Origin: Vibrio sp. SS-MA-C1-2
GTDB lineage: Bacteria > Pseudomonadota > Gammaproteobacteria > Enterobacterales > Vibrionaceae
Direction: 5' to 3'
Length of the DNA stretch: 64,000 nucleotides
NCBI RefSeq assembly: GCF_021513135.1
Contig: NZ_CP090981.1
Location: 1,984,001 to 2,048,000 of the forward strand
The notes below the pieces were generated by a model. The model saw only the letters and a program-made list of their open reading frames with translations, searched no databases and was not told where the DNA came from. Both the position numbers and the translations under genes were made by a program. Shown piece after piece: positions 27,207 through 36,265 of the stretch; within the stretch, counting starts at the first letter, position 1; each line of letters begins with the position of its first letter.

Positions 27207-28064
27207 ATGACTATGAATACGCATCTGCTCCTCTCTTTTTGGTTAGCAATTTCGATGTTTTCAACTGGGACATTGATTACCTTATCAATGTTAAAAACCA
27301 GTAAATCACTCTATCCATATATAGGGAAGACGATCCTATTCTGTTTGGCATTGCCACTTTTAGCATTAATTTTTATCTATTTTTCACCACAACCAGGAAA
27401 ACCTGTTTTAGAGGGAATTTTTCTCTGTTATTTGTTTATTGGTAGCCCGATTGCGATTCAATCTGTGCAAAAAAATTGTGAAAACAGCTCTATCGTCCTA
27501 TTTTCTGTTTTAGCGACACTTATCGCCTTAATAGTAAGTTTAGTTAGCACACCGATTGTTATGACTTTAGCTAGTTTTGTTACGCCATTATCATTTAAAC
27601 TATCACCGTTGTTTGTCGCTTCAATGATTTTAAAACAATTGCTGATTCCTATTATTTTAGGTATGGCTTTTGCTGCTTATTTCCCTGAGTTGGTTGAGGT
27701 AGTTAGGAAGTGGGCAGGCAAGATCTGCAATTTACTTATTTTACTTATCGTTATCTTTGCTGGAATAAAGTTTTATCACCACACATCAATAACATTGCCT
27801 GAGCATCTATTTGAGTACTGTCTATTCGCGACATTGATTCATGTATTGTTTGCTTATTTATTTGCCAGAAAAAATAAAGTGACAACAGAAGCAGTGAGTC
27901 TTTTGTTTATGAGAAATACGGCACTTTGTTTAATTGTTGCAAGTCAACTTCATGGTCCAGCGGCTGTATCTTTACAACTTTATTCTATTTGGTTAATTAT
28001 CTTCGGCATGATCGTGCAAAAAGTGGTTAAGTATCGACATGATACAAAGTTAAAAACTAATTAA
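27207..28064 (+). CDS. BASS-family (bile acid:sodium symporter-like) membrane transporter
   Basis: A 285-residue, highly hydrophobic protein with eight to nine predicted membrane segments, the size of the BASS/SBF family. Segments resembling the family are FLCYLFIGSPIAIQSVQ (third helix region) and a late LLFMRNTALCLIVASQL helix, where the family usually has conserved polar residues. The substrate is unknown. It stands alone between the ABC operon and a two-component system. Another ten-helix transporter class cannot be excluded. Confidence 0.55.
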   Translation: MTMNTHLLLSFWLAISMFSTGTLITLSMLKTSKSLYPYIGKTILFCLALPLLALIFIYFSPQPGKPVLEGIFLCYLFIGSPIAIQSVQKNCENSSIVLFSVLATLIALIVSLVSTPIVMTLASFVTPLSFKLSPLFVASMILKQLLIPIILGMAFAAYFPELVEVVRKWAGKICNLLILLIVIFAGIKFYHHTSITLPEHLFEYCLFATLIHVLFAYLFARKNKVTTEAVSLLFMRNTALCLIVASQLHGPAAVSLQLYSIWLIIFGMIVQKVVKYRHDTKLKTN

Positions 28065-28180
28065 CTCCTTTTACATACCAATTGCTGATTTAAGTCACTA
28101 ACTGATACCTTGACTATTGATACTACTTAAGTGGTAGTGTAAGGTTCGCGATAATTACTTAATCCAGAAGTTGTATCTCA

Positions 28181-29595
28181 GTGTATCCATTTTTTCATTT
28201 TACCCTTTACTTAATTTATGGGCTGATATTTTTTGCTATTGGCTTTTCAATTTACTTTCATAACTTTAAGCTGAGTAATTTAGCTTTGGCTCGCGCATTA
28301 CCAGCATTAGCTCTTTTTGGTTTTATTCATGGTGCTCATGAGTGGGCTAATTTATATCTCAATATTTATCAACCTCAACTTGAAATGCAATCAACGGTAA
28401 TTATGCTTAAAGCGATTAAACTTTTTGTTTCTTATATTGCTTTGGTTTATTTCGCTCTAAAAATGTTAATGATGACTCGCTGGCGCTTAAAAAAGCTCTT
28501 AAGCTTAAGTTTAAAAGTTGCGGTGTTTTTATTTCTAATTTATGCGTTCATTTATCATATTCAAGGATCAATGCCACAACATGCTGATTTATTGATGTTA
28601 CAAACTCGATATATTTTTGGCTCAGCGGCTGGAATTATTGCTGGAGGGAGTTTAATTGATTACTCATATAAATTGGCAAATGATGGAAAAAAATGGTGGG
28701 CTCACTTCGCCTTCTCGGTTTATCAATCATTGCTTATGGTCTGTTTTCTGGTTTTTTATATATAGATAATGTGATTTTAGGTCCGATTACTCGCTTGGTT
28801 TGTGCTTTCTTTATTTTAATCTATTTGATTAAAACCTTAACTATTTTTGATAATGAACGAGTACATAAAATTGAATCTAGGTTAGAAGCTGCATTCCATA
28901 ATAAAAAACTTCAAGATATTGGGGAGTTAACAGCCTGTATTACTCATGAAATTAAAACACCGTTAAGTAGCAGTCTAATGCGGTGTGATTTATTAGAACA
29001 ACAACTCTCTCAAATCCATCAAAATAATGTTGAACTCAATGAGCAAAGTTTTACCCGTATTAATAAACAATTATCCCATATTAGATGTGGTGTTTTGAGT
29101 GCCGCTCAAATTAGCCAAGAGCTATTACAATTTTCTCATCGTGGGGATGTTGAATATTCACAATGTCATGTTATTAGCCTAGTTCAAGATTCAATCGCTT
29201 TATTACAGCATAAACTAGAATTATTTAATATTAATGTATCCATTCCTAATCACCTTTGTGTATATGGTAATAAAAATCAGCTAGAAGAAGTGTTAATTAA
29301 TATTATCAATAATTCTATCGATGCCGCTAAAGAAGAAAAGCGTATCGATATTTCTGCGACTTTAACCGACCTTTCTGTTGAGATTGTTATTCTAGATTAT
29401 AGTGGTGGTATTGCTATCCATCATATCGATAAAGTTAAACAACCCTTTTTTTCCACTAAGGATAAAAAAAGTGGTACAGGTTTAGGTATTCCTCTTACGA
29501 TTAAAATTTTGGAGTATAACAATGGCTTTTTGCAATTTGTTAATAGTAGCAAAGGCCTAAAGAGCACCATAAGATTACCGATTGATTCAATATGA
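28181..29595 (+). pseudogene. Membrane sensor histidine kinase, split by a one-base frameshift
   Basis: Two overlapping frames make one kinase. The first (GTG 28181 to stop 28765) encodes six or so membrane helices. The second (open from about 28693) holds the last helix (LRLLGLSIIAYGLFSGFLYI), a coiled linker, the H-box CITHEIKTPLSSS, N-box NIINNSIDAAKEE and G-boxes (KKSGTGLGIPLT). The crossing point is A7 at 28687-28693, read GGA AAA AAA in frame one. A -1 slip there, or one more A, joins the frames into about 471 residues. It signals to the regulator at 29661. It may be a real break, a programmed slip or a base-calling error. Confidence 0.8.
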
Positions 29596-29610
29596 TAGAT
29601 ATCCCACCGA

Positions 29611-29637
29611 CGAGTCACTCCAATTATCTTGAGTATA
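29611..29637. repeat. Right-end fragment of the dispersed intergenic repeat
   Basis: CGAGTCACTCCAATTATCTT followed by GAGTATA resembles the right end of copy D (60965-60992). Only the end is present, between the kinase and regulator genes. Confidence 0.45.
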
Positions 29638-29660
29638 CAATATAAATAATTAAAGGAATA

Positions 29661-30287
29661 ATGATGAAAAAAATATTAATTGCCGAGGATAACCAAGAGT
29701 TACGGGAAGCCATAGTTGAAGCGTTACTGTTGGATAATTTTACTATCACAAGCTGTGAAAGTGCAGAACAAGCGATTAATTATATAAATCGAGACTATTT
29801 TGATGTTGTTATTTTAGATTATATCATGGCAGGGATGACAGGAATTGATGCCGTTCCTGTGATAAAGCATCAAGCACCCAAAACGGCGATTATTCTTATT
29901 ACCGCCTTCGGCACCATAGATATTGCTGTAGATGCAATGAAAAAAGGAGCGGATGAATTTTTAGTTAAACCCTTTAGTCTAAAAGAGCTTAATACAACCG
30001 TACGTAAGGTGATGACTAAAAAGCAATTAAATCAATCTGCATCCCAAGATGAAGATAAAGTATTTTCAGCCTTAGCAAACCCAATTAGACGACAAGCCAT
30101 TAATATTCTAAAACAGTATCGACTATTAAAATTTATGGATCTGTGCAGACTTCTTAATCTTGAAGATCATTCTAAATTTAACTTTCATTTGCGCCAATTA
30201 ATTAAAAGTGATTTAGTGAGTCAGGATGAGGATAAAAATTATTTTCTTACTCGGCAGGGGATAGATATTGAGTCTAGGTTATTATAA
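29661..30287 (+). CDS. Response regulator with ArsR-like winged-helix output
   Basis: A 208-residue regulator. A receiver domain (1-120) has the acidic pair near Asp10, phospho-acceptor Asp53 (VVILDYIMAGMTG), Thr81 and Lys103 (FLVKPF). It is followed by a winged helix at about 133-205 whose opening ALANPIRRQAINIL and DHSKFNFHLRQL resemble ArsR/HTH_20 repressors rather than the usual OmpR, NarL or NtrC outputs. It lies 66 bases after the split kinase, its likely partner. The convergent haem protein gene is a possible target. The domain pairing is uncommon. Confidence 0.85.
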   Translation: MMKKILIAEDNQELREAIVEALLLDNFTITSCESAEQAINYINRDYFDVVILDYIMAGMTGIDAVPVIKHQAPKTAIILITAFGTIDIAVDAMKKGADEFLVKPFSLKELNTTVRKVMTKKQLNQSASQDEDKVFSALANPIRRQAINILKQYRLLKFMDLCRLLNLEDHSKFNFHLRQLIKSDLVSQDEDKNYFLTRQGIDIESRLL

Positions 30288-30293
30288 AACCTA

Positions 30294-30372
30294 TATACCC
30301 CTCATACTTGAAGCTGCTAGGTTGTTGGCTGTATTCATTCGCCTACTAGCAACTTCAATTATTTTAGGTATG
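30294..30372. repeat. Dispersed palindromic intergenic repeat, copy B
   Basis: A short version of about 78 bases: left end ACTTGAAGCTGCTAGGTTG, right end CTACTAGCAACTTCAATT, with inverted symmetry. It lies between two convergent genes and could act as their shared transcription end. Confidence 0.7.
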
Positions 30373-30384
30373 TATTTTTATAGC

Positions 30385-31431
30385 TTACTTAAACTTCAAG
30401 TTATATGCACCACGGTGGTAAAGGTGGTTGATCTGTGAGTTATCAAATACAGCAAGACCAAATGGGTACTGTTTCGTTAGATCATCAAATTGTACATCTT
30501 GAGTTTTAGAGTTTGTATGCGTCGTAATTAGCTTACGTTTGATTTCTATTGTCCATACACCCTCGGCCCAAACACCCTTAGTGACAACGTCACCTCTTGA
30601 GCCGGTGTATGCAGAAGTGATAACACCAGGGATGCGAGAAGTTTGATCATAATCTGCCGTGAATGCGACTTTCTTATTATCATCGATAATTACAGACTCA
30701 TCCGTCAAGTCAGACATCACATAGGCTGGTTGGCCATCTTTCTTATTATTAACGTAAACACCGCCCGTTTTATCATCGCCTTTACGTCCCCATCCTTTAT
30801 TTTTCTTTGGATCTGTATTGCTATCAACATATTGATCATCTAACTGAGAAAACTCATTACGACGAACACCTTTCCAGTGCCACATATCGATATATTCGCC
30901 AGCATCAGTATATTTTCTAGCCGGGTTTTTATCTTCAATTCCATTTATTTTGCCATCTTTAGCACGGTGACAAGCTTCATTACACCCTTTTTTAGCAAAA
31001 CCTTCTGTATTGATATCCCAATATACGGCAAATTTATCTTCATAATAGGTATTTTCGTGGCCAGTTTCATCTTTATTGATTAACTGCTTCCAAGTACCGT
31101 CTTCTTGCTTAACCCATGGGAAGCGATTTAAGCTCTTTGTTGGGTCTTTATAAGTATATAAAAAGTAAACATTCTCATTGTCATATAATGATTTAACAAA
31201 GACATCTGTTCTTTTGATTCCGTCATAACCATTTTCAGGTTTATAGGGCAGTTTATTCAGTTTTACTTTTAGGCTTTCAGCACTGTCCCAGATCCCTTCT
31301 GCACTACCGTCGATCATGATTTCTTGATCAATCTTAACACTGTTAAGAGTTTTGTTACTTGCATGAGCTGTTGTTATGGTTGCCGATGCTAATGCAAGCG
31401 TAATAGCCGTCGTGATGATTGTCTTATTCAT
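30385..31431 (-). CDS. Periplasmic ethylbenzene-dehydrogenase-like haem-binding protein
   Basis: A 348-residue exported protein with a Sec signal (residues 1-25, ending TAHA). The body fits the EB_dh / DMSO-reductase gamma-like haem-binding fold: IWDSAESLKVKL, VFVKSLYDNENVYFLYTYKD, EDKFAVYWDI, and WTIEIKRKL near the end. It contains a CX3CH sequence (C150-N-E-A-C154-H155), close to but not the usual CXXCH haem-c motif. A role in periplasmic anaerobic electron transfer is inferred. An FNR-type box lies 77 bases upstream and a heptamer tandem repeat at about 200 bases upstream. Confidence 0.75.
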   Translation of the reverse strand: MNKTIITTAITLALASATITTAHASNKTLNSVKIDQEIMIDGSAEGIWDSAESLKVKLNKLPYKPENGYDGIKRTDVFVKSLYDNENVYFLYTYKDPTKSLNRFPWVKQEDGTWKQLINKDETGHENTYYEDKFAVYWDINTEGFAKKGCNEACHRAKDGKINGIEDKNPARKYTDAGEYIDMWHWKGVRRNEFSQLDDQYVDSNTDPKKNKGWGRKGDDKTGGVYVNNKKDGQPAYVMSDLTDESVIIDDNKKVAFTADYDQTSRIPGVITSAYTGSRGDVVTKGVWAEGVWTIEIKRKLITTHTNSKTQDVQFDDLTKQYPFGLAVFDNSQINHLYHRGAYNLKFK

Positions 31432-31501
31432 TATCTATCCCTGTGAAGTCATATTTATTTTTATATTTGAATTCATATTACGGTTAAAGTGATTTAAATG
31501 T

Positions 31502-31515
31502 TTGATTTAAATCAT
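31502..31515 (-). promoter_or_regulatory. FNR-type operator upstream of the haem protein gene
   Basis: TTGAT-TTAA-ATCAT matches the FNR consensus TTGAT-N4-ATCAA at nine of ten fixed bases. Its centre is about 77 bases before the ATG at 31431, which would place a class II promoter start near 31467. It suggests oxygen-controlled expression. Confidence 0.55.
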
Positions 31516-31632
31516 TTTAACTGGGGTGTTGAGCAGCCGGGATGTAGTTTTGTGATGCTTATAATTAAAAGTGATAATTATAATTATCTAAAATGATTTG
31601 ATTGATAAACATATTTATCATTAATTTATACT

Positions 31633-31717
<85 letters not shown>

Positions 31718-31838
31718 TAGAAAACGATGGTATAGAATGATGCGGAAAGGATGAAAGAGATTAGATGTATATTAAAAAGCCGCAATTATTATTACCTCTG
31801 TTGAGTTTAAATGATTGCGGCGTAAGAACATCAATCAA

Positions 31839-31868
31839 CACCCTAATTACTTCAAGTAAGAAGGGTAT
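31839..31868. repeat. Mini copy of the dispersed repeat (joined ends)
   Basis: CCCTAATTACTTCAAGTAAG continues into AAGGGTAT, a near-perfect palindrome made of only the two ends of the dispersed element. It lies 6 bases beyond the ndh stop and may terminate ndh. Confidence 0.5.
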
Positions 31869-31874
31869 CGTGAT

Positions 31875-33164
31875 TTAATCTAATTTTAAGCTTGGTCTAA
31901 TCTTTTTGTTTAATCGACTTGCCAACATAATAAAACCTGTACGCATATAACCGTGAAGCGCTAATTGGTGCATACGATAAATTGAACCATACATAGTATG
32001 TGCAAGTTGTCCTTTAACTACGACTGACTTCTTGGTTACACACCCAACTGTATTAAAGCGACTTAATGAAACAAGCGTCCCTTTATTTGTGTAACTAAAA
32101 TTATCTAAACGTTGATAATTTAATTTTTTACAAATGTTTTTATAACAATGCATCGCCATTTGGTGTGCAGCTTGACCTGTAGGTGGCACAGTTGTGTTAT
32201 CTGCTTGCACAAAGCTTGCACAATCTCCGATAGCAAAAATATCTTGATCCATCGTGGTTTGCAGGGTGCCGTTAATAACCAATTGATTGATACGATTAGT
32301 TTCTAAACCATCAATATTTTTCAAAAATTCAGGGGCTTTGACACCTGCGGCCCAAACCATGATTTTAGCATTGATTTTTTCACCGTCACCAGTAATAAAA
32401 CCATCGGCTTCAGCTTGAGTGACACGCGTATTACAACGGACATTAACCCCAATCGCTTCTAAACCTTCTTGCGCTTTGGTTGCGATTTTTTCTGGTAATG
32501 CTGCAAGTAAACGAGTGTGTGATTCAATCAGATTAATATTCAATTTTTGAGAATTCAGTCCGGACATACCATAGTTGTTTAATTCTATAACGGCATTATG
32601 AAGTTCTGCTGAAAGTTCGACACCTGTCGCACCACCGCCAACAATTGCAACATCAAGCGTCTCATCTGAATTCGATGAGCTATTGGCTGCATTGATTCGG
32701 GTGAATTCATTATTGATGATTTCACGAAGGTGTAAGGCCTGTTCTGAACTATCCAAAAATAAACAGTGTTCAGCAACACCTGAGGTATTAAAGTCATTGG
32801 CTTTTGAACCAATCGCAAGGACCAAAATATCATAATTGATGGTACGTTGGGTAATGACTAAATTACCGGCATCATCTTTTATTGGGTCGATCGTAACGGT
32901 TTTATTCTCACGATCTACTGCGGAAAGGTTACCGCGTTTAAAAGTAAAACCGTTATGATGACCATGTGCTAGGTAACTGACACCATCAATATCTGAATCA
33001 AGTGCCCCCGTTGCGACTTCATGAAGTAAAGGCTTCCAAAGGTGAGTTTTGTTTCTGTCAATGAGTGTGATTTGCGCTTTCTCATTGCGCCCAACACTTT
33101 TACCTAATTTTGTAGCAAGTTCTAAGCCACCAGCGCCACCGCCAACAATAACAATTCGGTTCAT
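31875..33164 (-). CDS. ndh: Type II NADH dehydrogenase
   Basis: A 429-residue flavoprotein from ATG 33164, chosen because it begins directly at the FAD-binding motif MNRIVIVGGGAGGLELATKL and has AGGA upstream; an earlier in-frame ATG at 33251 adds 29 hydrophobic residues and is less likely. A second nucleotide-binding motif (VAIVGGGATGVELSAEL) lies near residue 180, then DQDIFAIGDCASF and PPTGQAAHQMA. It oxidises NADH and passes electrons to quinone without pumping protons. It sits on the inner face of the membrane. Confidence 0.92.
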   Translation of the reverse strand: MNRIVIVGGGAGGLELATKLGKSVGRNEKAQITLIDRNKTHLWKPLLHEVATGALDSDIDGVSYLAHGHHNGFTFKRGNLSAVDRENKTVTIDPIKDDAGNLVITQRTINYDILVLAIGSKANDFNTSGVAEHCLFLDSSEQALHLREIINNEFTRINAANSSSNSDETLDVAIVGGGATGVELSAELHNAVIELNNYGMSGLNSQKLNINLIESHTRLLAALPEKIATKAQEGLEAIGVNVRCNTRVTQAEADGFITGDGEKINAKIMVWAAGVKAPEFLKNIDGLETNRINQLVINGTLQTTMDQDIFAIGDCASFVQADNTTVPPTGQAAHQMAMHCYKNICKKLNYQRLDNFSYTNKGTLVSLSRFNTVGCVTKKSVVVKGQLAHTMYGSIYRMHQLALHGYMRTGFIMLASRLNKKIRPSLKLD

Positions 33165-33309
33165 AATAACTATCCTGAAATTCAAAAAATAATATAAAGT
33201 GGGTATATATAGGATTAATAAACCAAAGAAGTTATTCATCTCAAAATACAATACAGATAAATGAGCTGCACTTTGAAATGAATAAAAGACTCTCTGTTAC
33301 GGTATGTAA

Positions 33310-33507
33310 TTAAGCAGCAAAATGCTCTTCAACATTGACTGGCTGACCATTTAAATCTAGTTTTAAATGTGCAATAGAACGTTTGATCAATTGAGATGCA
33401 ATTAAAGGTGTTACTGCACATGTGAAACCTTTATGGAAGTGAAGAGCTTGACTCCATGGAGCTTCTTGATGGATACCAGTTTTATCGAATTCTACAACTA
33501 TTTTCAT
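33310..33507 (-). CDS. Small conserved-looking protein, unknown (65 aa)
   Basis: A 65-residue protein (MKIVVEFDKTGIHQEAPWSQ...VEEHFAA). It has a strong ribosome site (AGGAAAG five bases before ATG) and reads in the same direction as ndh, 145 bases upstream of it. It is mixed alpha/beta in composition, with one cysteine and no signal or membrane segment. I recognise no family. The ribosome site and codon use support a real gene. Confidence 0.6.
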   Translation of the reverse strand: MKIVVEFDKTGIHQEAPWSQALHFHKGFTCAVTPLIASQLIKRSIAHLKLDLNGQPVNVEEHFAA

Positions 33508-34104
33508 GATGCTTTCCTATTTAAATATTTTGTCTGATTAAATTTGTCTGATTAAATTTGTCGTTAATCATTGCCTCGCAACCTGTTTAACGACAACTGA
33601 ATCATACGTTAAAAGGTTTCTAACATTCAAAGTAACTTAAGATTTCAAAAATGTACTTGCTCACCTATTCGCGATAGAAACAAGTTGAATACAAGTTGAA
33701 TACAAGTTTAATATTCACTAAAAACGAATAAATAAGTATAAAAAAATCGATAAATGAATAGGGAGCATTAAGAGTTGCAAGTTTAACTTTCAATTTTGGA
33801 ATTTAAATTTCGCTTTGAAAATGTGATCTCAATCATTGATTTATTTAGCGAATACCTATAAGAGGTTGGAGGGTTTCTATTGCACACCTATAAAGGACTA
33901 CCCCTTGTGAGAGGGAGGGGTTGTGCCTCTATTTTAAGCTTATTTGAAGGGCGTGTTTTTATTGTTCAAAAGTTGTTTGATTGTCGAGCGCTTCTGTTCT
34001 TTAATAATGAACGGTGAGAATAATCTTTAAGAAAAGAGTTTAAAACAGCTGATAAGAAGATACTTATCAGCTGGATAAATAATGAGGTATTTATAAAAAA
34101 AGAG
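33508..34104. other. 597-base intergenic region with two short tandem duplications
   Basis: No gene is seen. TTGTCTGATTAAAT is repeated twice in tandem at 33530-33557 with a third partial start. CAAGTTGAATA is repeated twice at 33681-33702 with a partial third. At 33824-33835, TGAT-CTCA-ATCA has FNR-like symmetry. The region is upstream of the 65-aa gene and downstream of the acyltransferase gene. Confidence 0.7.
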
Positions 34105-35127
34105 CTAGCGTAAAAGCCACCGTCTTAATTGACTGTTGTTTATTAGATTAACAATAAACCACGAAAGAATAATGGTAAAAGTAAAAACGGTAATATCAGC
34201 AATAATTGGACTGAACTGCAAAATACCAACTACATTTTTCATTAAGATAATAATAATGAGATGAATAACATAAACACCCAAAATATTAGCTGATAATTGA
34301 TACACCCATGTTCTATTACCCCAGTTTGGTTTTGCTAATAGCATTATAAATAGCCCTAGCCCCCAAAGTAGAGTACCGAATAGAAAGTCATGAATAACGA
34401 AGGCGATATTATCTTGAACTAAGCTTAACGCTTCATAAAAGTGTAACCCCATACCGACTAACATGATGACTAACCCCTTACTAAAACTGATTTTAATATT
34501 GTGCTTTCGAATGATAAACCCAAGAGTGACCATTAATGTACTGAAGAAGGGGCCATTACGAGTAAAAAATGGAGAACTCAGTTCAGTTAAAGGTTGATAG
34601 CTGCCAGCAAGCACACCATAGAGATAGAGTAAAATACTAAGCGGCAGTAACAGTTTAAGTTGCTTGAAGTGCACTAATACCGCAATAATCCCAACTGCAA
34701 TAATTAAGGCAGGCAAAAACCACAGATGAACTAATCCACCTTCCATAACACTGTTTAAAGGCTTCATCATCAGATAATTAAAATATCCAGTACGTTCAGC
34801 GATATAACCATGCTCCATTACTTTTCCCATATTAAAGGGAGTCGCGAGTGAAATAAGGCTCCATACAATCCAAATTTTGAATAGAGGTATGGAGTATTGT
34901 TTGAATGTACTAAATGGGGAATTAAGTAGTTTGGGCGCAATTAAGTAACCAGAGATCAAAAAGAACAGTGGCACCGCAAAACGAGCACCTTGGTTAATCA
35001 ATTCGCCAATAATCGGTTGATCATTAATCAGTGGCGCTTTCATAAAAAGCTGACTATGAATAGCAATAATCGCCAGCATGGCAATTAAACGACCTAGCTC
35101 TAAGCTCGATATTTTTTTTGAGTTCAT
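34105..35127 (-). CDS. Acyltransferase family 3 membrane protein
   Basis: A 340-residue polytopic protein with about ten membrane segments. The opening SLELGRLIAMLAIIAIHSQL carries the family's near-N-terminal histidine (His24 region). RFAVPLFFLISGYLIAPKLL and LVHLWFLPALIIAV are the other typical segments. The family transfers acyl groups, often acetyl or succinyl, to sugars of surface polysaccharides. No glycan genes are adjacent, so the acceptor is unknown. Confidence 0.85.
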   Translation of the reverse strand: MNSKKISSLELGRLIAMLAIIAIHSQLFMKAPLINDQPIIGELINQGARFAVPLFFLISGYLIAPKLLNSPFSTFKQYSIPLFKIWIVWSLISLATPFNMGKVMEHGYIAERTGYFNYLMMKPLNSVMEGGLVHLWFLPALIIAVGIIAVLVHFKQLKLLLPLSILLYLYGVLAGSYQPLTELSSPFFTRNGPFFSTLMVTLGFIIRKHNIKISFSKGLVIMLVGMGLHFYEALSLVQDNIAFVIHDFLFGTLLWGLGLFIMLLAKPNWGNRTWVYQLSANILGVYVIHLIIIILMKNVVGILQFSPIIADITVFTFTIILSWFIVNLINNSQLRRWLLR

Positions 35128-35375
35128 ATTGTTAATTAAATGATAAATAATAATCTCTATCTTAATGATATACAGAGAGAATTAAACTAAATGTTATTAA
35201 TTTTGTGACTCGTAATAAATAATTGATGTATTTTATCGAATTCAAAAAAGAAACGGTAACAATAAGTAAAAAGCAGACTTTCTTTTTTACGATAGGTTGA
35301 TTTTAGGCTTAGTTATTGAAGTTGCAGTGGGGAAACTGCAACTTAAAATAGATGAGGTGTAATCAGTTCGTAGAG

Positions 35376-36023
35376 TTATATTGCGTGCACTGTTGGAAGC
35401 TGGGTAAAGATTAACCAAATGGCTAAAGCAAAGAAAACCAGTCCCATCACTTTATGTTGATAATGCTGAACCTTCGGATTGGTTAATAATACTTTTCCAA
35501 GGCTTCCAACTAGGAGTACTAATATGAGATTAAACAACAGACCCATCACATTCAAGATTAAGCCTAACGTTAACATCTGAATGCCTGAACTTGCAGCAAT
35601 ATGATTTGAGACAAATTGAGGTAGGAACAGAATGAAAAAGATCAATGCTTTTGGATTTAATAAGTTACTAAATACGGCGCGTCGATAGAGTAATTTTGCT
35701 AAATTATTGTTCTCTTTGATTTCAGGTGCTTGACTATTATCGGCAGTAAAGCTGTCCCAACCCATTTTTAGTAAATAAAGTGCACCAGCAATACGTAAAA
35801 ACTGTAAAGAAACAGGATAGATACTGATTAAGGTCGAAACACCAAGGGCGGCAAGTAACGTTAATATTAGTCCAGATGTGCAGTTACCTAATGTGGCGAA
35901 TAAGCCTACTTTTTTGCCATAACTTAAACTTGAACTGGCAATTAATAACATATCGGGGCCTGGAATCAGTAAAAGGGCGATAATGGCAGTGAAATACACT
36001 GGTAATATGGCTAAGTCTATCAT
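35376..36023 (-). CDS. LysE/RhtB-family amino-acid exporter
   Basis: A 215-residue protein with six predicted helices and family marks: LLIPGPDMLLIASSSLSYGK near residue 18 (GPD.L motif), GLFATLGNCTSGL, and FSNLLNPKALIFFILFLPQF near residue 120. It exports amino acids or similar small solutes through the inner membrane; the substrate is not predictable. It is transcribed alone, divergent from the molybdoenzyme gene. Confidence 0.9.
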   Translation of the reverse strand: MIDLAILPVYFTAIIALLLIPGPDMLLIASSSLSYGKKVGLFATLGNCTSGLILTLLAALGVSTLISIYPVSLQFLRIAGALYLLKMGWDSFTADNSQAPEIKENNNLAKLLYRRAVFSNLLNPKALIFFILFLPQFVSNHIAASSGIQMLTLGLILNVMGLLFNLILVLLVGSLGKVLLTNPKVQHYQHKVMGLVFFALAIWLIFTQLPTVHAI

Positions 36024-36265
36024 TTTACACCGTCTTGATTTAAAGAGGCGCTATTTTAATGTAATTTTGATAGAAATAAAGCAATATTATGATGATTGAT
36101 AGCAGAAGCTTTAATTCATGGTTAATTATTTAGAGTTTATACTTTAATTACTTCAGTCAGTTAGCTTGAGTTTAATCAGATTATCGAAGTGACTATTTAT
36201 ATTGTAAACTTCAGGTTATTTTGGATATTAATTGTAATTGCTCTTCTTATTGGTAGGATTTTGAA

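Noticed and set aside
33165-33251. An N-terminal extension of Ndh by 29 residues
   Set aside because: The family starts at MNRIVIVGGG, which has AGGA upstream; the extension is hydrophobic and has no ribosome site.
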